Shown: positions 17,746 through 27,743 of the stretch, piece by piece | Layout of the letters: each line of letters begins with the position of its first letter | Position numbering within the stretch: position 1 is the stretch's first letter | Source: CAZGUH01 sp964529005 | GTDB lineage: Bacteria > Actinomycetota > Acidimicrobiia > Acidimicrobiales > Ilumatobacteraceae | Assembly: GCA_964529005.1 (NCBI GenBank) | Contig: CAZGUH010000001.1 | Location: 206,994-270,993 of the forward strand | DNA: 64,000 nucleotides | Direction: 5' to 3' | Made by a program: the position numbers and the translations under genes | The notes under the pieces: generated by a model | Told to the model about the DNA's origin: nothing | The model's database searches: none | Seen by the model: only the letters and a program-made list of their open reading frames with translations

Positions 17746-20700
17746 GTGTTCCTCAAGTCGCTCACCCTCAAGGGCTTCAAGTCCTTCGCCGACGCCACCG
17801 TCATGCAGCTCGAACCGGGCGTGACCGTCGTCGTCGGGCCGAACGGCTCGGGAAAGTCGAACGTCGTCGACGCCATCGCCTGGGTCCTCGGCGCGCAGGC
17901 GCCGTCCGCGGTGCGCAGCCAGAAGATGGACGACGTCATCTTCGCCGGCACGGCCAAGCGGCCGGCGCTCGGGCGCGCCGAGGTCGGACTGACCATCGAC
18001 AACTCTGGGGGCCTGCTGCCGATCGAGTTCACCGAGGTGACGATCAGCCGCACGCTGTTCCGCACCGGCGAGAGCGAATACGCGATCAACGGCGCCCCGT
18101 GTCGCCTTCTCGACGTGCAGGAGTTGCTCAGCGACGCCGGTGTCGGGCGTCAGCAGCACGTCATCATCAGCCAGGGCCAGATCGACGCGGTGCTCAACGC
18201 CCGCCCAGAGGACCGCCGGTCGATCATCGAGGAAGCCGCCGGCGTGTTGAAGTACCGCCGCCGCAAGGAGAAGGCCGAGCGCCGGCTGGAGTCCACCGAG
18301 GCCAACCTGCTGCGCGTGCAGGACCTGTTGCGCGAGGTCCGCCGCCAGCTCCGGCCGCTGGAACGCCAGGCCGAGGCGGCGCGCCGCCACGGTGACCTGG
18401 TCGCCGAGCTGCGCGCGCTGAAGGTCTTCCTCGCTGGGCGCGATGTCGCCGGCCTGCGCGCCCGCCTGGCGACGCTCGCCGCGTCGAAGGTCGACGGCGC
18501 CGAGCGCGAGGTCGAGCTGCGTGCCGACGTGGCGCGGCTCGACGACGAGGTCGCCGCCGCCGAGCACGAGCTCACCGCCCGGGGCGACACCGACGTCAGC
18601 GACGAGCTGGTCAAGGTCGAGCAGCTGCGCGAGCGAGCGCGCGGCCTCGCCGCGGTGATCGTCGAGCGCCGGCGTTCGATGGAACGCGATCGGCAACAGC
18701 TGATGGACGCCGGGGTGGTCGCCAACCTGGAAGCCGAAGCAGCCCGCCTACGTGACGAGCTGGCCCAGGTGGAAGCCGACCTGCTGGCGCTGGCTCCGGC
18801 GGCCGACGACCTCGCCGAGGCCGAGGCGGAGTTCGCGGCCGAGCGCGCCGAGGCGGCCGAGCTCGTCGACTCCGAGCCGTCGCCGTCCGATGCCCCGTCC
18901 GCGGCGAGCATGGCCGCCGAGGTGCGCGGCGAGCTGCGATCGGTGCGCAGCGCGATCGAGCGCGCCGGCGCCGAGCGGCACAAGCATCAGGGCCAGCTCG
19001 ACAACCTGCGCCAGCGCGTCGAACGGCTGGCCGGTGAGATCGACCGGCTGAAGACCGCCTGCGAGCAAGCCGAGGCGACGGAGGGAACCCTCGTCGAGCG
19101 GGCCGAGGCGGCCGAGCGCCGGGCGATCGCTGCGCAGGCCGCGGCGGAGGCGGCGTCGGCGGCGCGCCAGGAAGCAGCGGAGGACTCGTCGCGCTGGAAG
19201 GCCCGCGCCGAGGCCTTGCAGATGGCGCTCGACACGGCGCGCGCCCGCGCCGGCGCCGAGCGGCTGGCGGGGGTCGACGGCGTCGCCGGCACGTTGCTCG
19301 AGCTCGTGCAGATCGAGGACGGGTGGGAGATCGCGGTCGAAGCGGCGCTCGGAGAGGCGTTGCTCGCGGTCGTCGTCACCGATCCCGAAGCCGGGCGACG
19401 GGCGCTCGAGTCGCTGCGGTCCGGCGGCACCAGCGGCGCGGTCATCGCGCTCGGCGCGCAGGCGCCGGCCCCGCCGACGCTCGGGCTCGGAGGACAATCG
19501 GTGCGCGCCCACGTGCGCGGGCGGGACGACGCGGTCGACAGGCTGCTCGACACGCTGCTCGGCGGCGCCGTGCTGGCGCCGTCGTGGTCCGAGGCGATCG
19601 ACCTCGCGCTCGCCCACCCGCACGCTGTCGTGGTCACCGCCGAGGGCGATCGGTTCGGCACGGCAGGCTGGCGCATCGGCGCCGGAAGCACCGGCGCCAC
19701 CGCGGCGGCGCTCGACGAGGCGATCGAGAAGGCCGCCGCCAGCAAGGCCGAGCTCGACGCGCGCGACGCGGCAGTGCGCATGTGCCAAGCCGAGCTGGTC
19801 GCCGCCCGCCAAGCGCACGCCGAGGCGGCCCGCGAGCTCGACGCCAACGACGCGCAGTTCACGGCCGCGTCCGAACAGCTCTCCCGCATCCAGGCGCAGC
19901 GGCGGGAGGCGGAGGTGCAGATCGAGGCCGTCGAGCGCGCCCTCGAGGAGTCGGAGGCACGCATCGAACGCGACGCGACGCGGCTCGCCGAGCTCGAGGC
20001 GCTCGCCCCCGCGCTTGAAGCGGACGAGGCGGCCGAGCTCGCCGCTGCCCGAGCCCGCACCGAGGCCAAGGCGCGCATCGATCGGCGCGCCGCCGAGCTC
20101 GCCCGGCAGCGTTCCGACCTGGAGGTGCGCAGCGCCGGCCTCACCGAGCGCAAGACGTTCCTCGATCGCCGGCTGGACGAGACCGAGCGGCGCCTCGAGG
20201 CCGACGTCGCCGCCCGCGAGATCGCCGCGCAGGGCCGTGTCGTGATCGAGCGCAACCTCGCCGCGGCTGCCCGCTTGGCCGTCGTGGTCGAGGCGCATCG
20301 AGCGGTGATCGAGGAGCGGCACACCGCGTTGCAGGAGCTGCGCCGCAAGCAGAGCGACGAGGTGCGTGCCCTGGCCCATCGCCTCGACGAGCTGCGCCGC
20401 GCTCGCACGGCGGCCGAGCGGCAGCTCGACGATGCTCGGGAGCGGTCGCGGCGGGTCGAGGTCGACGAGGCGGAGGCGCGCATGCGCCTGGAAGCCGCGG
20501 TCGAGACCATCCGGCGCGACCTGGAGATCGAGCCGGAAGAGGCCGAAGCGGCCGAGCAGCCGCCGCTGCCCGAGGGTGTCACCGCGACGGTGCGGGCGCG
20601 CGACCTCGAACGCGAACTGCGTCTGATGGGGCCGATCAACCCTCTCGCCCTCGAGGAGTTCACCGAGCTCCAGGAGCGCCACAAGTTCCTCGAGGAGCAG

Positions 20701-21228
20701 CTCGAAGACGTCCGCTCCACACGGCGTGAGCTGATGCGTGTGATCAAGGCCGTCGACGTCGAGATCCAGACGGTGTTCGCGGCCGCGTTCGCGGACGTGG
20801 CGGCGAACTTCGTCGAGCTGTTCACCTCGCTGTTCCCTGGCGGCGCCGGCAAGCTCGTGCTCACGAACCCGGACGACTTGCTGAACACCGGCATCGAGGT
20901 CGAGGCCAAGCCGAGTGGCAAGAACGTGAAGAAGCTGTCGTTGCTGTCGGGTGGCGAGCGGAGCCTGACGGCGCTCGCATACCTGTTCGCCGTGTTCCGC
21001 AGCCGCCCGTCCCCGTTCTACGTGATGGACGAGGTCGAGGCTGCTCTCGACGACGTCAACCTGCACCGCTTCCTCGGTCTGATCGCGGAGTTCCGCCGGG
21101 ACGCGCAGCTCATCATCGTCAGCCACCAGAAGCGCACGATGGAGGCGGGCGACTGCCTCCTCGGGGTCACGATGCAGCCGGGCGGCTCGTCGAAGGTCGT
21201 CACCGAGCGCGCCGGCGCGCGCGCCTGA
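17746..21228 (+). CDS. smc: Chromosome segregation protein SMC
   Basis: 1160-aa condensin ATPase that compacts and segregates the chromosome. N-terminal head with Walker A GPNGSGKS at 31-38, coiled coil to about 480, hinge (about 490-650) with GVAGTLLELVQIEDG and GGAVLAP, second coiled coil, then the C-terminal head with LSGGERSLTALAYLF and Walker B FYVMDEVEAALDD. Length is usual for bacterial SMC. The GTG start follows TAGCCT by 11 bases. No scpA/scpB or rnc in the window; ftsY follows after 47 bases. Confidence 0.97.
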   Translation: MFLKSLTLKGFKSFADATVMQLEPGVTVVVGPNGSGKSNVVDAIAWVLGAQAPSAVRSQKMDDVIFAGTAKRPALGRAEVGLTIDNSGGLLPIEFTEVTISRTLFRTGESEYAINGAPCRLLDVQELLSDAGVGRQQHVIISQGQIDAVLNARPEDRRSIIEEAAGVLKYRRRKEKAERRLESTEANLLRVQDLLREVRRQLRPLERQAEAARRHGDLVAELRALKVFLAGRDVAGLRARLATLAASKVDGAEREVELRADVARLDDEVAAAEHELTARGDTDVSDELVKVEQLRERARGLAAVIVERRRSMERDRQQLMDAGVVANLEAEAARLRDELAQVEADLLALAPAADDLAEAEAEFAAERAEAAELVDSEPSPSDAPSAASMAAEVRGELRSVRSAIERAGAERHKHQGQLDNLRQRVERLAGEIDRLKTACEQAEATEGTLVERAEAAERRAIAAQAAAEAASAARQEAAEDSSRWKARAEALQMALDTARARAGAERLAGVDGVAGTLLELVQIEDGWEIAVEAALGEALLAVVVTDPEAGRRALESLRSGGTSGAVIALGAQAPAPPTLGLGGQSVRAHVRGRDDAVDRLLDTLLGGAVLAPSWSEAIDLALAHPHAVVVTAEGDRFGTAGWRIGAGSTGATAAALDEAIEKAAASKAELDARDAAVRMCQAELVAARQAHAEAARELDANDAQFTAASEQLSRIQAQRREAEVQIEAVERALEESEARIERDATRLAELEALAPALEADEAAELAAARARTEAKARIDRRAAELARQRSDLEVRSAGLTERKTFLDRRLDETERRLEADVAAREIAAQGRVVIERNLAAAARLAVVVEAHRAVIEERHTALQELRRKQSDEVRALAHRLDELRRARTAAERQLDDARERSRRVEVDEAEARMRLEAAVETIRRDLEIEPEEAEAAEQPPLPEGVTATVRARDLERELRLMGPINPLALEEFTELQERHKFLEEQLEDVRSTRRELMRVIKAVDVEIQTVFAAAFADVAANFVELFTSLFPGGAGKLVLTNPDDLLNTGIEVEAKPSGKNVKKLSLLSGGERSLTALAYLFAVFRSRPSPFYVMDEVEAALDDVNLHRFLGLIAEFRRDAQLIIVSHQKRTMEAGDCLLGVTMQPGGSSKVVTERAGARA

Positions 21229-21275
21229 GCGGCGAGCCGACCGGCGTGCGGGCGCGCCGGTAAGGTGGCGCGGCC

Positions 21276-22490
21276 ATGCCCTGGATCTATCTGCTCCTCA
21301 TCGCCGTTGTCGTGGTGTTCGGCATCGGCGTCCTGCTGGTCAGCCGCCGCCGAGCCGGCAGCCAGATCGCACCGCCTGCGACGCCGCGGCCGCGGATCGA
21401 CAAGCCGCCGCAACCGTCCGCTGACCGGCCGGAGCCGGGCGGCGTCGCCGTCGCCGAGCCGGACGTCGTGGAACTGGACGTCGTGGAACTGGACGTCGTG
21501 GAACCGGACGTCGACGTCGTCGAGGAGATCGAGGTCGTCGAGGTCGTCGAGCCCGAGGTCATCGAGCGGCCCCGATTCCGCGATCGCATGCTCAAGGCGC
21601 GCGCCGCCCTCGCCGGGGTGCTCGGTGGCGTCCGCAGCCGCGACGCGATCACACAGGAGACGTGGGACGACCTCGAGGAGGCGCTGTTGCGCGCCGACGT
21701 CGGCGTCCGCGTCACCGACGAGCTGCTCGACGACCTCCGCCAGCGGGTGAAGAGCAAGGAGATCACGACGTCGGACGAGCTCGTCGGCGCACTGCGCGCC
21801 GACATGGTCAGCCGGCTCGACGACGCCGACCGATCGCTGCGCTTCGCCGATCCGGCCGACGGCCCGAACGTGTGGCTGTTCGTGGGCGTCAACGGCGTCG
21901 GCAAGACGACGACCATCGGCAAGGTCGGCGCGCTGCAGATCGCCGAGGGCCGCAGCGTCATCATGGCGGCGGGCGACACGTTCCGCGCCGCGGCGGCCGA
22001 GCAACTCGGCACGTGGGCCGAGCGATCCGGCGCGGAGTTGGTGCGCGGATCGGAAGGCGGCGACCCGAGCGCGGTGATCTTCGACGCGGTCGAGCGCGCC
22101 GCTGCCCGCAAGGTCGACCTCGTGCTCGCCGATACCGCGGGGCGGCTGCACACGAAGACGAACCTGATGGACGAGCTGCGGAAGGTGCGCCGCGTCGCCG
22201 GCAAGGGTCGGGGGCAGGTCACCGAGGTGCTGCTGGTGCTCGACGCGACCACCGGCCAGAACGGGCTCACCCAGGCCCGCGAGTTCCGCGACGCGACGAT
22301 GCAGGACGACGGCGTGGGGGTCACCGGGGTCGTGCTGACGAAGCTCGACGGGTCGGCGAAGGGCGGCATCGTGTTCGCCATCGAAACGGAGTTCGGTCTG
22401 CCGGTGAAGTTGGTCGGTCTCGGTGAGTCGATCGGCGATCTCGTGCCGTTCGACCCCCATGAGTTCGTCTCTGCCCTCGTCGACGACTGA
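21276..22490 (+). CDS. ftsY: Signal recognition particle receptor FtsY
   Basis: 404 aa. N-terminal membrane anchor (4-22), an acidic low-complexity A domain (about 30-100) rich in Val-Val-Glu-Asp, then the NG GTPase: P-loop GVNGVGKTT at 204-212, AAGDTFRAAAAEQL, DTAGRLHTK and TKLDGSAKGG. It docks SRP-ribosome complexes at the membrane together with Ffh (25.8 kb). The acidic linker contains a perfect 15-base tandem repeat. TAAGGT lies 9 bases before the ATG. Confidence 0.97.
   Translation: MPWIYLLLIAVVVVFGIGVLLVSRRRAGSQIAPPATPRPRIDKPPQPSADRPEPGGVAVAEPDVVELDVVELDVVEPDVDVVEEIEVVEVVEPEVIERPRFRDRMLKARAALAGVLGGVRSRDAITQETWDDLEEALLRADVGVRVTDELLDDLRQRVKSKEITTSDELVGALRADMVSRLDDADRSLRFADPADGPNVWLFVGVNGVGKTTTIGKVGALQIAEGRSVIMAAGDTFRAAAAEQLGTWAERSGAELVRGSEGGDPSAVIFDAVERAAARKVDLVLADTAGRLHTKTNLMDELRKVRRVAGKGRGQVTEVLLVLDATTGQNGLTQAREFRDATMQDDGVGVTGVVLTKLDGSAKGGIVFAIETEFGLPVKLVGLGESIGDLVPFDPHEFVSALVDD
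21462..21506 (+). repeat. Three 15-bp tandem repeats in the FtsY acidic linker
   Basis: The unit GACGTCGTGGAACTG occurs three times in tandem, the third copy differing by one base (CCG for CTG). It encodes a five-residue repeat (DVVEL/DVVEP) and so expands the acidic linker in frame. Copy number is likely to vary between strains. Confidence 0.9.
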
Positions 22491-22574
22491 CGTGATGCAC
22501 CCCGCAGCGACGAGAAAGGCAGTGGTCGCTGACGAGGCGCCGCGCCCGAGGCTTTGGTCCCCGGGCCGGCAGGG

Positions 22575-24338
22575 ATGAGGTCGCACGTGGCGAGGGAAGC
22601 GCCAGCGACGAGCCACACCGCGGCGCCGGAGAGGCGTCGCCATCCAAAGTGGTTTGACCGGGGTGTGGTGTACCAGGTGTACGTCCGGTCGTTCGCCGAT
22701 GCGGACGGCGACGGCGTCGGAGACCTGCTCGGCATCCGCGATCGGATGGAGCACATCTCCTCGCTGGGCGTCGATGCCGTCTGGCTGACGCCGTGTTACC
22801 CGTCGCCGCAGTTCGATCATGGCTACGACGTGGCTGACTACCTCGACATCGACGAGCGCTTCGGCGGCATGGCCGCGTTCGATGAGATGATCGGCGCGGC
22901 TCGGCGCCACGGCGTTCGGGTCATGCTCGACATCGTCCCCAACCATTCGAGCTACGAGCACCCGCGCTTTCGCGCCGCGGTCGCCGCCGGCCGGGGCAGC
23001 GCAGAGCGGGCCTGGTACTACTTCCGCGACGGCCACGGACCGAGCGGCGACGAGCCGCCCAACAACTGGCGGGCGATGTTCGGCGGGCCGGCGTGGACGC
23101 GCGTCGCCGAGCCCGACGGGTCGCCCGGCCAGTGGTATCTGCACACGTTCACCCCGTGGCAGCCGGACTTCGATTGGGCCAACCCCGAGGTCGTCGCGTA
23201 TTTCGACGAGGTGCTGCGGTTCTGGTTCGACCGCGGTGTCGACGGATTCCGCGCCGACGCGGTGAGCCATCTCGGCAAGGCGCCGACGTTGCCCGATGAC
23301 ACGACGTTCGTGCAGGGGACGCTCGACACGGTGGCGATGGCGCGCAACCCGTTCGCCAACCATTGGCCGTCGCAGCATGCCGTCTGGCGACACTGGCGAT
23401 CGGTGGTCGATCGGTACGAGGCCGACCATCCGGGACGCGAGCTCGTCATGGTCGCCGAGGCGTACGCGCCGCGCCGTCCCGATCTGGTGCTCGGCTACGT
23501 GATGCCCGACGAGTTCCACCAGTGCTTCGCCTTCGATCTCACGCTCAGCCCGTGGAACGCCTCGACGATGCGCGGGGCCATCGAGCCGACCGAATCTCTG
23601 GTGACAGCAGCGGGTGTGTGGCCGACGTGGGTGCTGGAGAACCACGACGTGCAGCGGGTGGTCACCCGTTACGGCCGCGCCGATGCGACGTCTGCGTCGT
23701 CGTGGACGGGAAGCAACCTCGTGAGCAGTGAGGCGCCCGTCGACGTGGTCGCAGGACGGCGGCGCGCCCGTGCGGCGGCGCTGCTGCTGCTCGGTCTGCC
23801 GGGGTCGGTGTACCTCTATCAGGGTCAGGAGCTGGGCCTGCGGGAGGTGATCGAGCTGCCGATCGCGGTCCGCCAGGATCCCATGCTGCGCCACACTGGC
23901 GGGCGTCAGCTCGGGCGCGACGGCTGCCGGGTGCCCCTGCCGTGGACGATCGATCCGCGCGCGGCCCACGGGTTCTCGCTCGCCGCGCAGGCGGCGTCGC
24001 CGTGGCTCCCGCAGCCGCCGGATTGGGGCGAGTCGACCGTCGAGGCCGCCGAGGCCGACCCCGATTCGTTGCTGTGGCTCTACCGGCGGGCGATCACTGC
24101 GCGGCGCGAGATCGACGGCTTCGACGCGCCCGGCATGCGGTGGCACGCCGTCGCGGACGACGCGCTGGTGTTCTCCCGGGGCGCGGCCCTCGTCGCCGTC
24201 AACCTCGGCGCGGCGCCGCTCGATCTGCCCGACGACCTCGTCGAGCATCGGCGTGTCGCGCTCGCGTCGGAGCCGGGCCATGACGACCCGCGGGTCGTCC
24301 CTCCGGACAGCGCTCTGTGGCTGGCGGTGACGCGCTGA
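22575..24338 (+). CDS. GH13 alpha-glucosidase (alpha-amylase family)
   Basis: 587-aa cytoplasmic GH13 enzyme, no signal peptide. Conserved regions: DIVPNH at 119-124, GFRADAV with nucleophile D228, VAEAY with acid/base E295, and ENHD with D358. The order and length match alpha-glucosidase/oligo-1,6-glucosidase subfamilies that release glucose from short alpha-glucosides. The ATG at 22575 is chosen over an upstream in-frame start because homology begins shortly after. The next gene overlaps its stop by one base, so the two glycosidases are co-expressed. They interrupt the usual ftsY-ffh neighbourhood. Confidence 0.9.
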   Translation: MRSHVAREAPATSHTAAPERRRHPKWFDRGVVYQVYVRSFADADGDGVGDLLGIRDRMEHISSLGVDAVWLTPCYPSPQFDHGYDVADYLDIDERFGGMAAFDEMIGAARRHGVRVMLDIVPNHSSYEHPRFRAAVAAGRGSAERAWYYFRDGHGPSGDEPPNNWRAMFGGPAWTRVAEPDGSPGQWYLHTFTPWQPDFDWANPEVVAYFDEVLRFWFDRGVDGFRADAVSHLGKAPTLPDDTTFVQGTLDTVAMARNPFANHWPSQHAVWRHWRSVVDRYEADHPGRELVMVAEAYAPRRPDLVLGYVMPDEFHQCFAFDLTLSPWNASTMRGAIEPTESLVTAAGVWPTWVLENHDVQRVVTRYGRADATSASSWTGSNLVSSEAPVDVVAGRRRARAAALLLLGLPGSVYLYQGQELGLREVIELPIAVRQDPMLRHTGGRQLGRDGCRVPLPWTIDPRAAHGFSLAAQAASPWLPQPPDWGESTVEAAEADPDSLLWLYRRAITARREIDGFDAPGMRWHAVADDALVFSRGAALVAVNLGAAPLDLPDDLVEHRRVALASEPGHDDPRVVPPDSALWLAVTR

Positions 24339-25726
24339 TGGCCGGCGGCGCGCTCGCGTTCCCTGCCGGCTTCGTGTGGGGCGCGGCGACGGCCAGCTAC
24401 CAGATCGAGGGCGCGGTCGGCGTCGACGGGCGCGGCGGATCGGTGTGGGACGCCTTCAGCCACCAGCCGGGGCGAGTGCGCAACGGGGACACCGGCGACG
24501 TGGCGTGCGACCACTACGCCCGCATGCCCGGCGACGTCGACCTGATGGCCGAGCTCGGGCTCATGGCGTACCGGTTCTCGATCGCCTGGCCGCGGGTGCT
24601 GCCCGAGGGGGCCGGCAGAGTGAACGGCAAGGGGATGGGGTTCTACGACCGCCTCGTCGACGAGCTTCTCGAGCGTGGCATCGAACCGTTCCCCACGCTG
24701 TTCCACTGGGATCTGCCGCTCGCCTTGGAGAGCCGCGGCGGGTTCCGCGCCCGCGACAGCGTCCGCTGGTTCACCGACTATGCGCTCGCGGTCGTGTCGC
24801 GCCTGGGGGATCGGGTGCGGCACTGGGCGACGCTCAACGAGCCGTTCTGCTTCGCCTACCTGGGTCATGCGGCGGGTGTGCACGCGCCGGGCATGCGTGA
24901 CCCGCGGGCCGCGGTCGCGGTCGCGCACCACCAGATGCTCGCCCACGCGAGCGCAGCGCGCGCGATGCGCTCGATCCGCGCCGACCTCCAAGTCGGCATC
25001 GCGCTCAACCCGGCGCCGGTGCGATGGGACGGTCTCGACGCCGATCGCGGCGAGGAGATCGTCCGTCGTGTCGACGGCATCATGAATCGCTGGTTTCTCG
25101 ACGCCGTGCTGCGCGGCCGGTACCCGGCGGACGTCATCGACGATCTCGGCGCCTGGGCGGAGGTGATCCACGACGGCGACGAGGCCGAGCTGGGAGCGCC
25201 GATCGACTGGCTCGGGATCAACTACTACAACGATCACATCCTGCGCCCGGCGCGCGAGGGCGACCGGGCCGCAGCCCAGTACGTCACCGCTGCGAAGGTG
25301 GTGACCGTCGATCCGCCGCCCGACGACTGCACCGACAGCGGCTGGCCGATCACCCCCGACGGCTTCACCGAGTTGCTGGTGCGCATCCACCGCGAGCACC
25401 CGAACGGTCCGCCGATCTACATCACCGAGACCGGCGCGGCGTACGACGACCCGCTGATCGAAGGGCGTGTGGACGACCGCCGGCGCATCTCCTGGCTCGA
25501 TCGCAACTTGCGTGCGGTCCACGCCGCCATCGCCCAGGGCGTCGACGTCCGCGGGTGCTTCGTGTGGTCGTTGCTCGACAACTTCGAGTGGGCCGAGGGC
25601 TATGCGAAGCGCTTCGGGCTGGTGCACGTCGACTTCGACCGCCAGCGGCGCACACCCAAGGCCAGCGCCCGCTGGTACGGCGATCTCATCCGCACGAACG
25701 TCCTGCCGGAGAGACCCGAGGGCTGA
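24338..25726 (+). CDS. GH1 beta-glucosidase
   Basis: 462-aa family 1 glycoside hydrolase. Acid/base E168 is in TLNEP and nucleophile E364 in ITETG; the N-terminal FVWGAATASYQIEG signature is present. Cytoplasmic. It hydrolyses beta-glucosides or beta-galactosides; specificity cannot be read. It starts on the last base of the GH13 stop (TGATG), which implies coupling. An ABC sugar importer at 37-42.8 kb could feed both enzymes. Confidence 0.93.
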   Translation: MAGGALAFPAGFVWGAATASYQIEGAVGVDGRGGSVWDAFSHQPGRVRNGDTGDVACDHYARMPGDVDLMAELGLMAYRFSIAWPRVLPEGAGRVNGKGMGFYDRLVDELLERGIEPFPTLFHWDLPLALESRGGFRARDSVRWFTDYALAVVSRLGDRVRHWATLNEPFCFAYLGHAAGVHAPGMRDPRAAVAVAHHQMLAHASAARAMRSIRADLQVGIALNPAPVRWDGLDADRGEEIVRRVDGIMNRWFLDAVLRGRYPADVIDDLGAWAEVIHDGDEAELGAPIDWLGINYYNDHILRPAREGDRAAAQYVTAAKVVTVDPPPDDCTDSGWPITPDGFTELLVRIHREHPNGPPIYITETGAAYDDPLIEGRVDDRRRISWLDRNLRAVHAAIAQGVDVRGCFVWSLLDNFEWAEGYAKRFGLVHVDFDRQRRTPKASARWYGDLIRTNVLPERPEG

Positions 25727-25778
25727 CAGAGCGGGGGGACGGGGGTCGACGGGCGCGGCAGATAGCCTGCCGAGAGCC

Positions 25779-27221
25779 ATGTTCGATTCGTTGTCCAGCC
25801 GTTTCGACGGCATCTTCAAGCGCATTCGCGGCAAGGGTCGCCTGACCGAGGCCGATGTCGACGAGGTGCTGCGCGAGATCCGCACGGCGCTGCTCGAGGC
25901 CGACGTCAACGTGGGTGTCGTCCGCGAGGTCGTCGGCCGGATCCGGACCGAAGCGGTCGGCGCTCGGCTCTCCCAGGTGCTCGATCCGAGCCAACAGATC
26001 GTCAAGATCGTCAACGGCCAGCTCACCGACATGCTGGGCGGCGAGACGCTGAAGATCACCTACGCCAGCAAGCCGCCCACCGTGGTCCTGATGGCGGGTC
26101 TCCAAGGAAGCGGCAAGACCACCAACTCGGCGAAGCTCGCCCGCTGGTTCAAGGCGCAGGGCCGCCAGCCGCTGATGGTCGGCGCCGACCTGCAACGCCC
26201 GGCCGCGGTCGAGCAGCTGCGCACGCTGGGCCGCCAGATCGACGTGCCGGTGTTCAGCGAGCCCGGCGACCCGGTCAACACGGCGCGGCGGGGCCTAGCC
26301 GAGGCGCGGCGGCTGGGCCGCGACGTCCTGATCGTCGACACCGCCGGCCGGCTGGCGATCGACGCCGAGATGATGGAGCAGGTCCGTCAGATCTCCGAGG
26401 CGATCGAGCCGCACTTCACGTTCCTCGTCATCGACGCGATGACCGGTCAGGACGCCGTCACGGTCGCCGAGTCGTTCCACGCCACGCTGGCGATCGACGG
26501 TGTCATCCTCTCCAAGCTCGACGGTGACGCCCGTGGCGGCGCGGCGCTCAGCGTCAAGCACGTCATCGGCCGCCCGATCGCGTTCGCCAGCACCGGCGAG
26601 AAGCTCGACGCGTTCGAGCAATTCCATCCCGATCGCATGGCGGGCCGCATCCTCGGCATGGGCGACGTGCTGACGCTGATCGAGCAGGCCGAGCAGGCGT
26701 TCGAGAAGGACGAGGCCGAAAAGGCCGCCGAGAAGCTGCTGGAAGGCGAGTTCACGCTCGACGACTTCCTCGAGCAGATGCAGCAGCTGAAGAAGATGGG
26801 GCCGCTGGGCGGCCTGCTCAGCATGATGCCGGGCATCCCCAAGGAGCTGAAGGGCGCGAAGATCGAAGACGACCAGCTCAAGCCGGTCGAGGCGATCATC
26901 CGCAGCATGACGCCGCTCGAGCGGCGCAAGCCGGAGCTGATCAACGGCAGCCGCCGCCTGCGCATCGCCAACGGCAGCGGCACGACCACAGCGGATGTGA
27001 ACCGCCTGGTCAAGCAGTTCAGCGAGATGCAGAAGATGATGAAGCGCCTCGGCGGGATGAACACCAAGAAGGGCAAGCGTCGAATGCCCGGGGGGCTCGG
27101 AGCCCTCGCCGGCCTGGGTGGTGTCGGCGGTGGCCCCGGCGGTGGCCTACCCCCGGGCTTCCCCGACCTCGGCGCTCCCGGTGGTCTCGGGGGTCCCGGC
27201 GGCGGCCGCTTCCCCACCTGA
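25779..27221 (+). CDS. ffh: Signal recognition particle protein Ffh
   Basis: 480 aa. N domain (1-95), G domain with P-loop GLQGSGKTT at 107-115, DTAGRLAID, TKLD-type motif SKLDGDARGG, and a methionine-rich M domain (about 300-440) that binds SRP RNA and signal peptides. The C-terminus is a 35-residue Gly/Pro-rich tail. TAGCCT lies 10 bases before the ATG. SRP RNA was not found in the window. Confidence 0.97.
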   Translation: MFDSLSSRFDGIFKRIRGKGRLTEADVDEVLREIRTALLEADVNVGVVREVVGRIRTEAVGARLSQVLDPSQQIVKIVNGQLTDMLGGETLKITYASKPPTVVLMAGLQGSGKTTNSAKLARWFKAQGRQPLMVGADLQRPAAVEQLRTLGRQIDVPVFSEPGDPVNTARRGLAEARRLGRDVLIVDTAGRLAIDAEMMEQVRQISEAIEPHFTFLVIDAMTGQDAVTVAESFHATLAIDGVILSKLDGDARGGAALSVKHVIGRPIAFASTGEKLDAFEQFHPDRMAGRILGMGDVLTLIEQAEQAFEKDEAEKAAEKLLEGEFTLDDFLEQMQQLKKMGPLGGLLSMMPGIPKELKGAKIEDDQLKPVEAIIRSMTPLERRKPELINGSRRLRIANGSGTTTADVNRLVKQFSEMQKMMKRLGGMNTKKGKRRMPGGLGALAGLGGVGGGPGGGLPPGFPDLGAPGGLGGPGGGRFPT

Positions 27222-27470
27222 CCCCGCCCGCACCGCGCCCGCCCCGCGGGCTGCCCGCTGTCTCCCGACCCCACCCGTGCGCCACCCCCTTGGGCGCGAA
27301 ATGTTGCCGTGGCGGCAGCGGATCGCGCCCGAGCAGGCCGTTCGGGCGCGGTTTGTCGCCGGGGTGGCAGCCGATCGCGCCCAAGGGCTGGGTGGCGGCC
27401 GGGGGGAAAGCGTGGGCGCGGGGGCTAACCTTGCAGGGTTTGTGAGTCGAAGAAGGAGCACCGATCCCTC
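27222..27470. other. ffh-rpsP intergenic region
   Basis: 249 bases without a gene. It contains the first copy of the 97-bp nested inverted repeat (27289-27385). A TAACCT -10-like box (27426-27431) and a ribosome-binding site AAGGAG about 14 bases before the rpsP ATG are also present. That gives rpsP its own promoter and a leader of roughly 35-40 bases. Confidence 0.6.
27289..27385. repeat. 97-bp nested inverted-repeat element, copy A
   Basis: Two 45-bp units separated by 7 bases. Each unit is a 10-base arm (CTTGGGCGCG or TTCGGGCGCG), a 25-base core and a 10-base arm (CGCGCCCGAG or CGCGCCCAAG). The outermost arms pair perfectly, and the two central arms (CGCGCCCGAG and TTCGGGCGCG) pair over 9 bases plus a G-T. 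A second element of identical length and layout is at 35631-35727. I do not recognise the family. Confidence 0.8.
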
Positions 27471-27743
27471 ATGGCAGTGAAGCTGCGCCTGACCCGGGTA
27501 GGAAAGACCAAGCAGCCGCAGTACCGCATCGTCGCGAGCGACAGCCGCTCTCCGCGGGACGGCCGCTTCATCGAGATCGTGGGCAACTACAACCCGCGCA
27601 CCGAACCCAGCACGCTCAACGTCGACAACGACAAGGCCGTGCGCTGGCTGATGCAGGGCGCCCAGCCGACCGATCGGGTGCGCAAGCTGCTGGAGATCTC
27701 CGGCGCGTGGGAGCAGTTCGGCACCGCCAAGGCGGCCAGGTGA
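27471..27743 (+). CDS. rpsP: 30S ribosomal protein S16
   Basis: 90 aa, complete bS16 with the N-terminal MAVKLRLTRVGKTKQPQYR and GNYNPRTEPS signatures. First gene of the rpsP-khpA-rimM-trmD-rplS cluster. One of the few genes here with a clear Shine-Dalgarno and leader. The khpA GTG overlaps its stop. Confidence 0.98.
   Translation: MAVKLRLTRVGKTKQPQYRIVASDSRSPRDGRFIEIVGNYNPRTEPSTLNVDNDKAVRWLMQGAQPTDRVRKLLEISGAWEQFGTAKAAR

Noticed and set aside
21018..24281. Minus-strand open frame of about 1090 codons opposite smc/ftsY/GH13
   Set aside because: Antisense shadow caused by high GC; no recognisable domain, while the plus strand carries clear enzymes.
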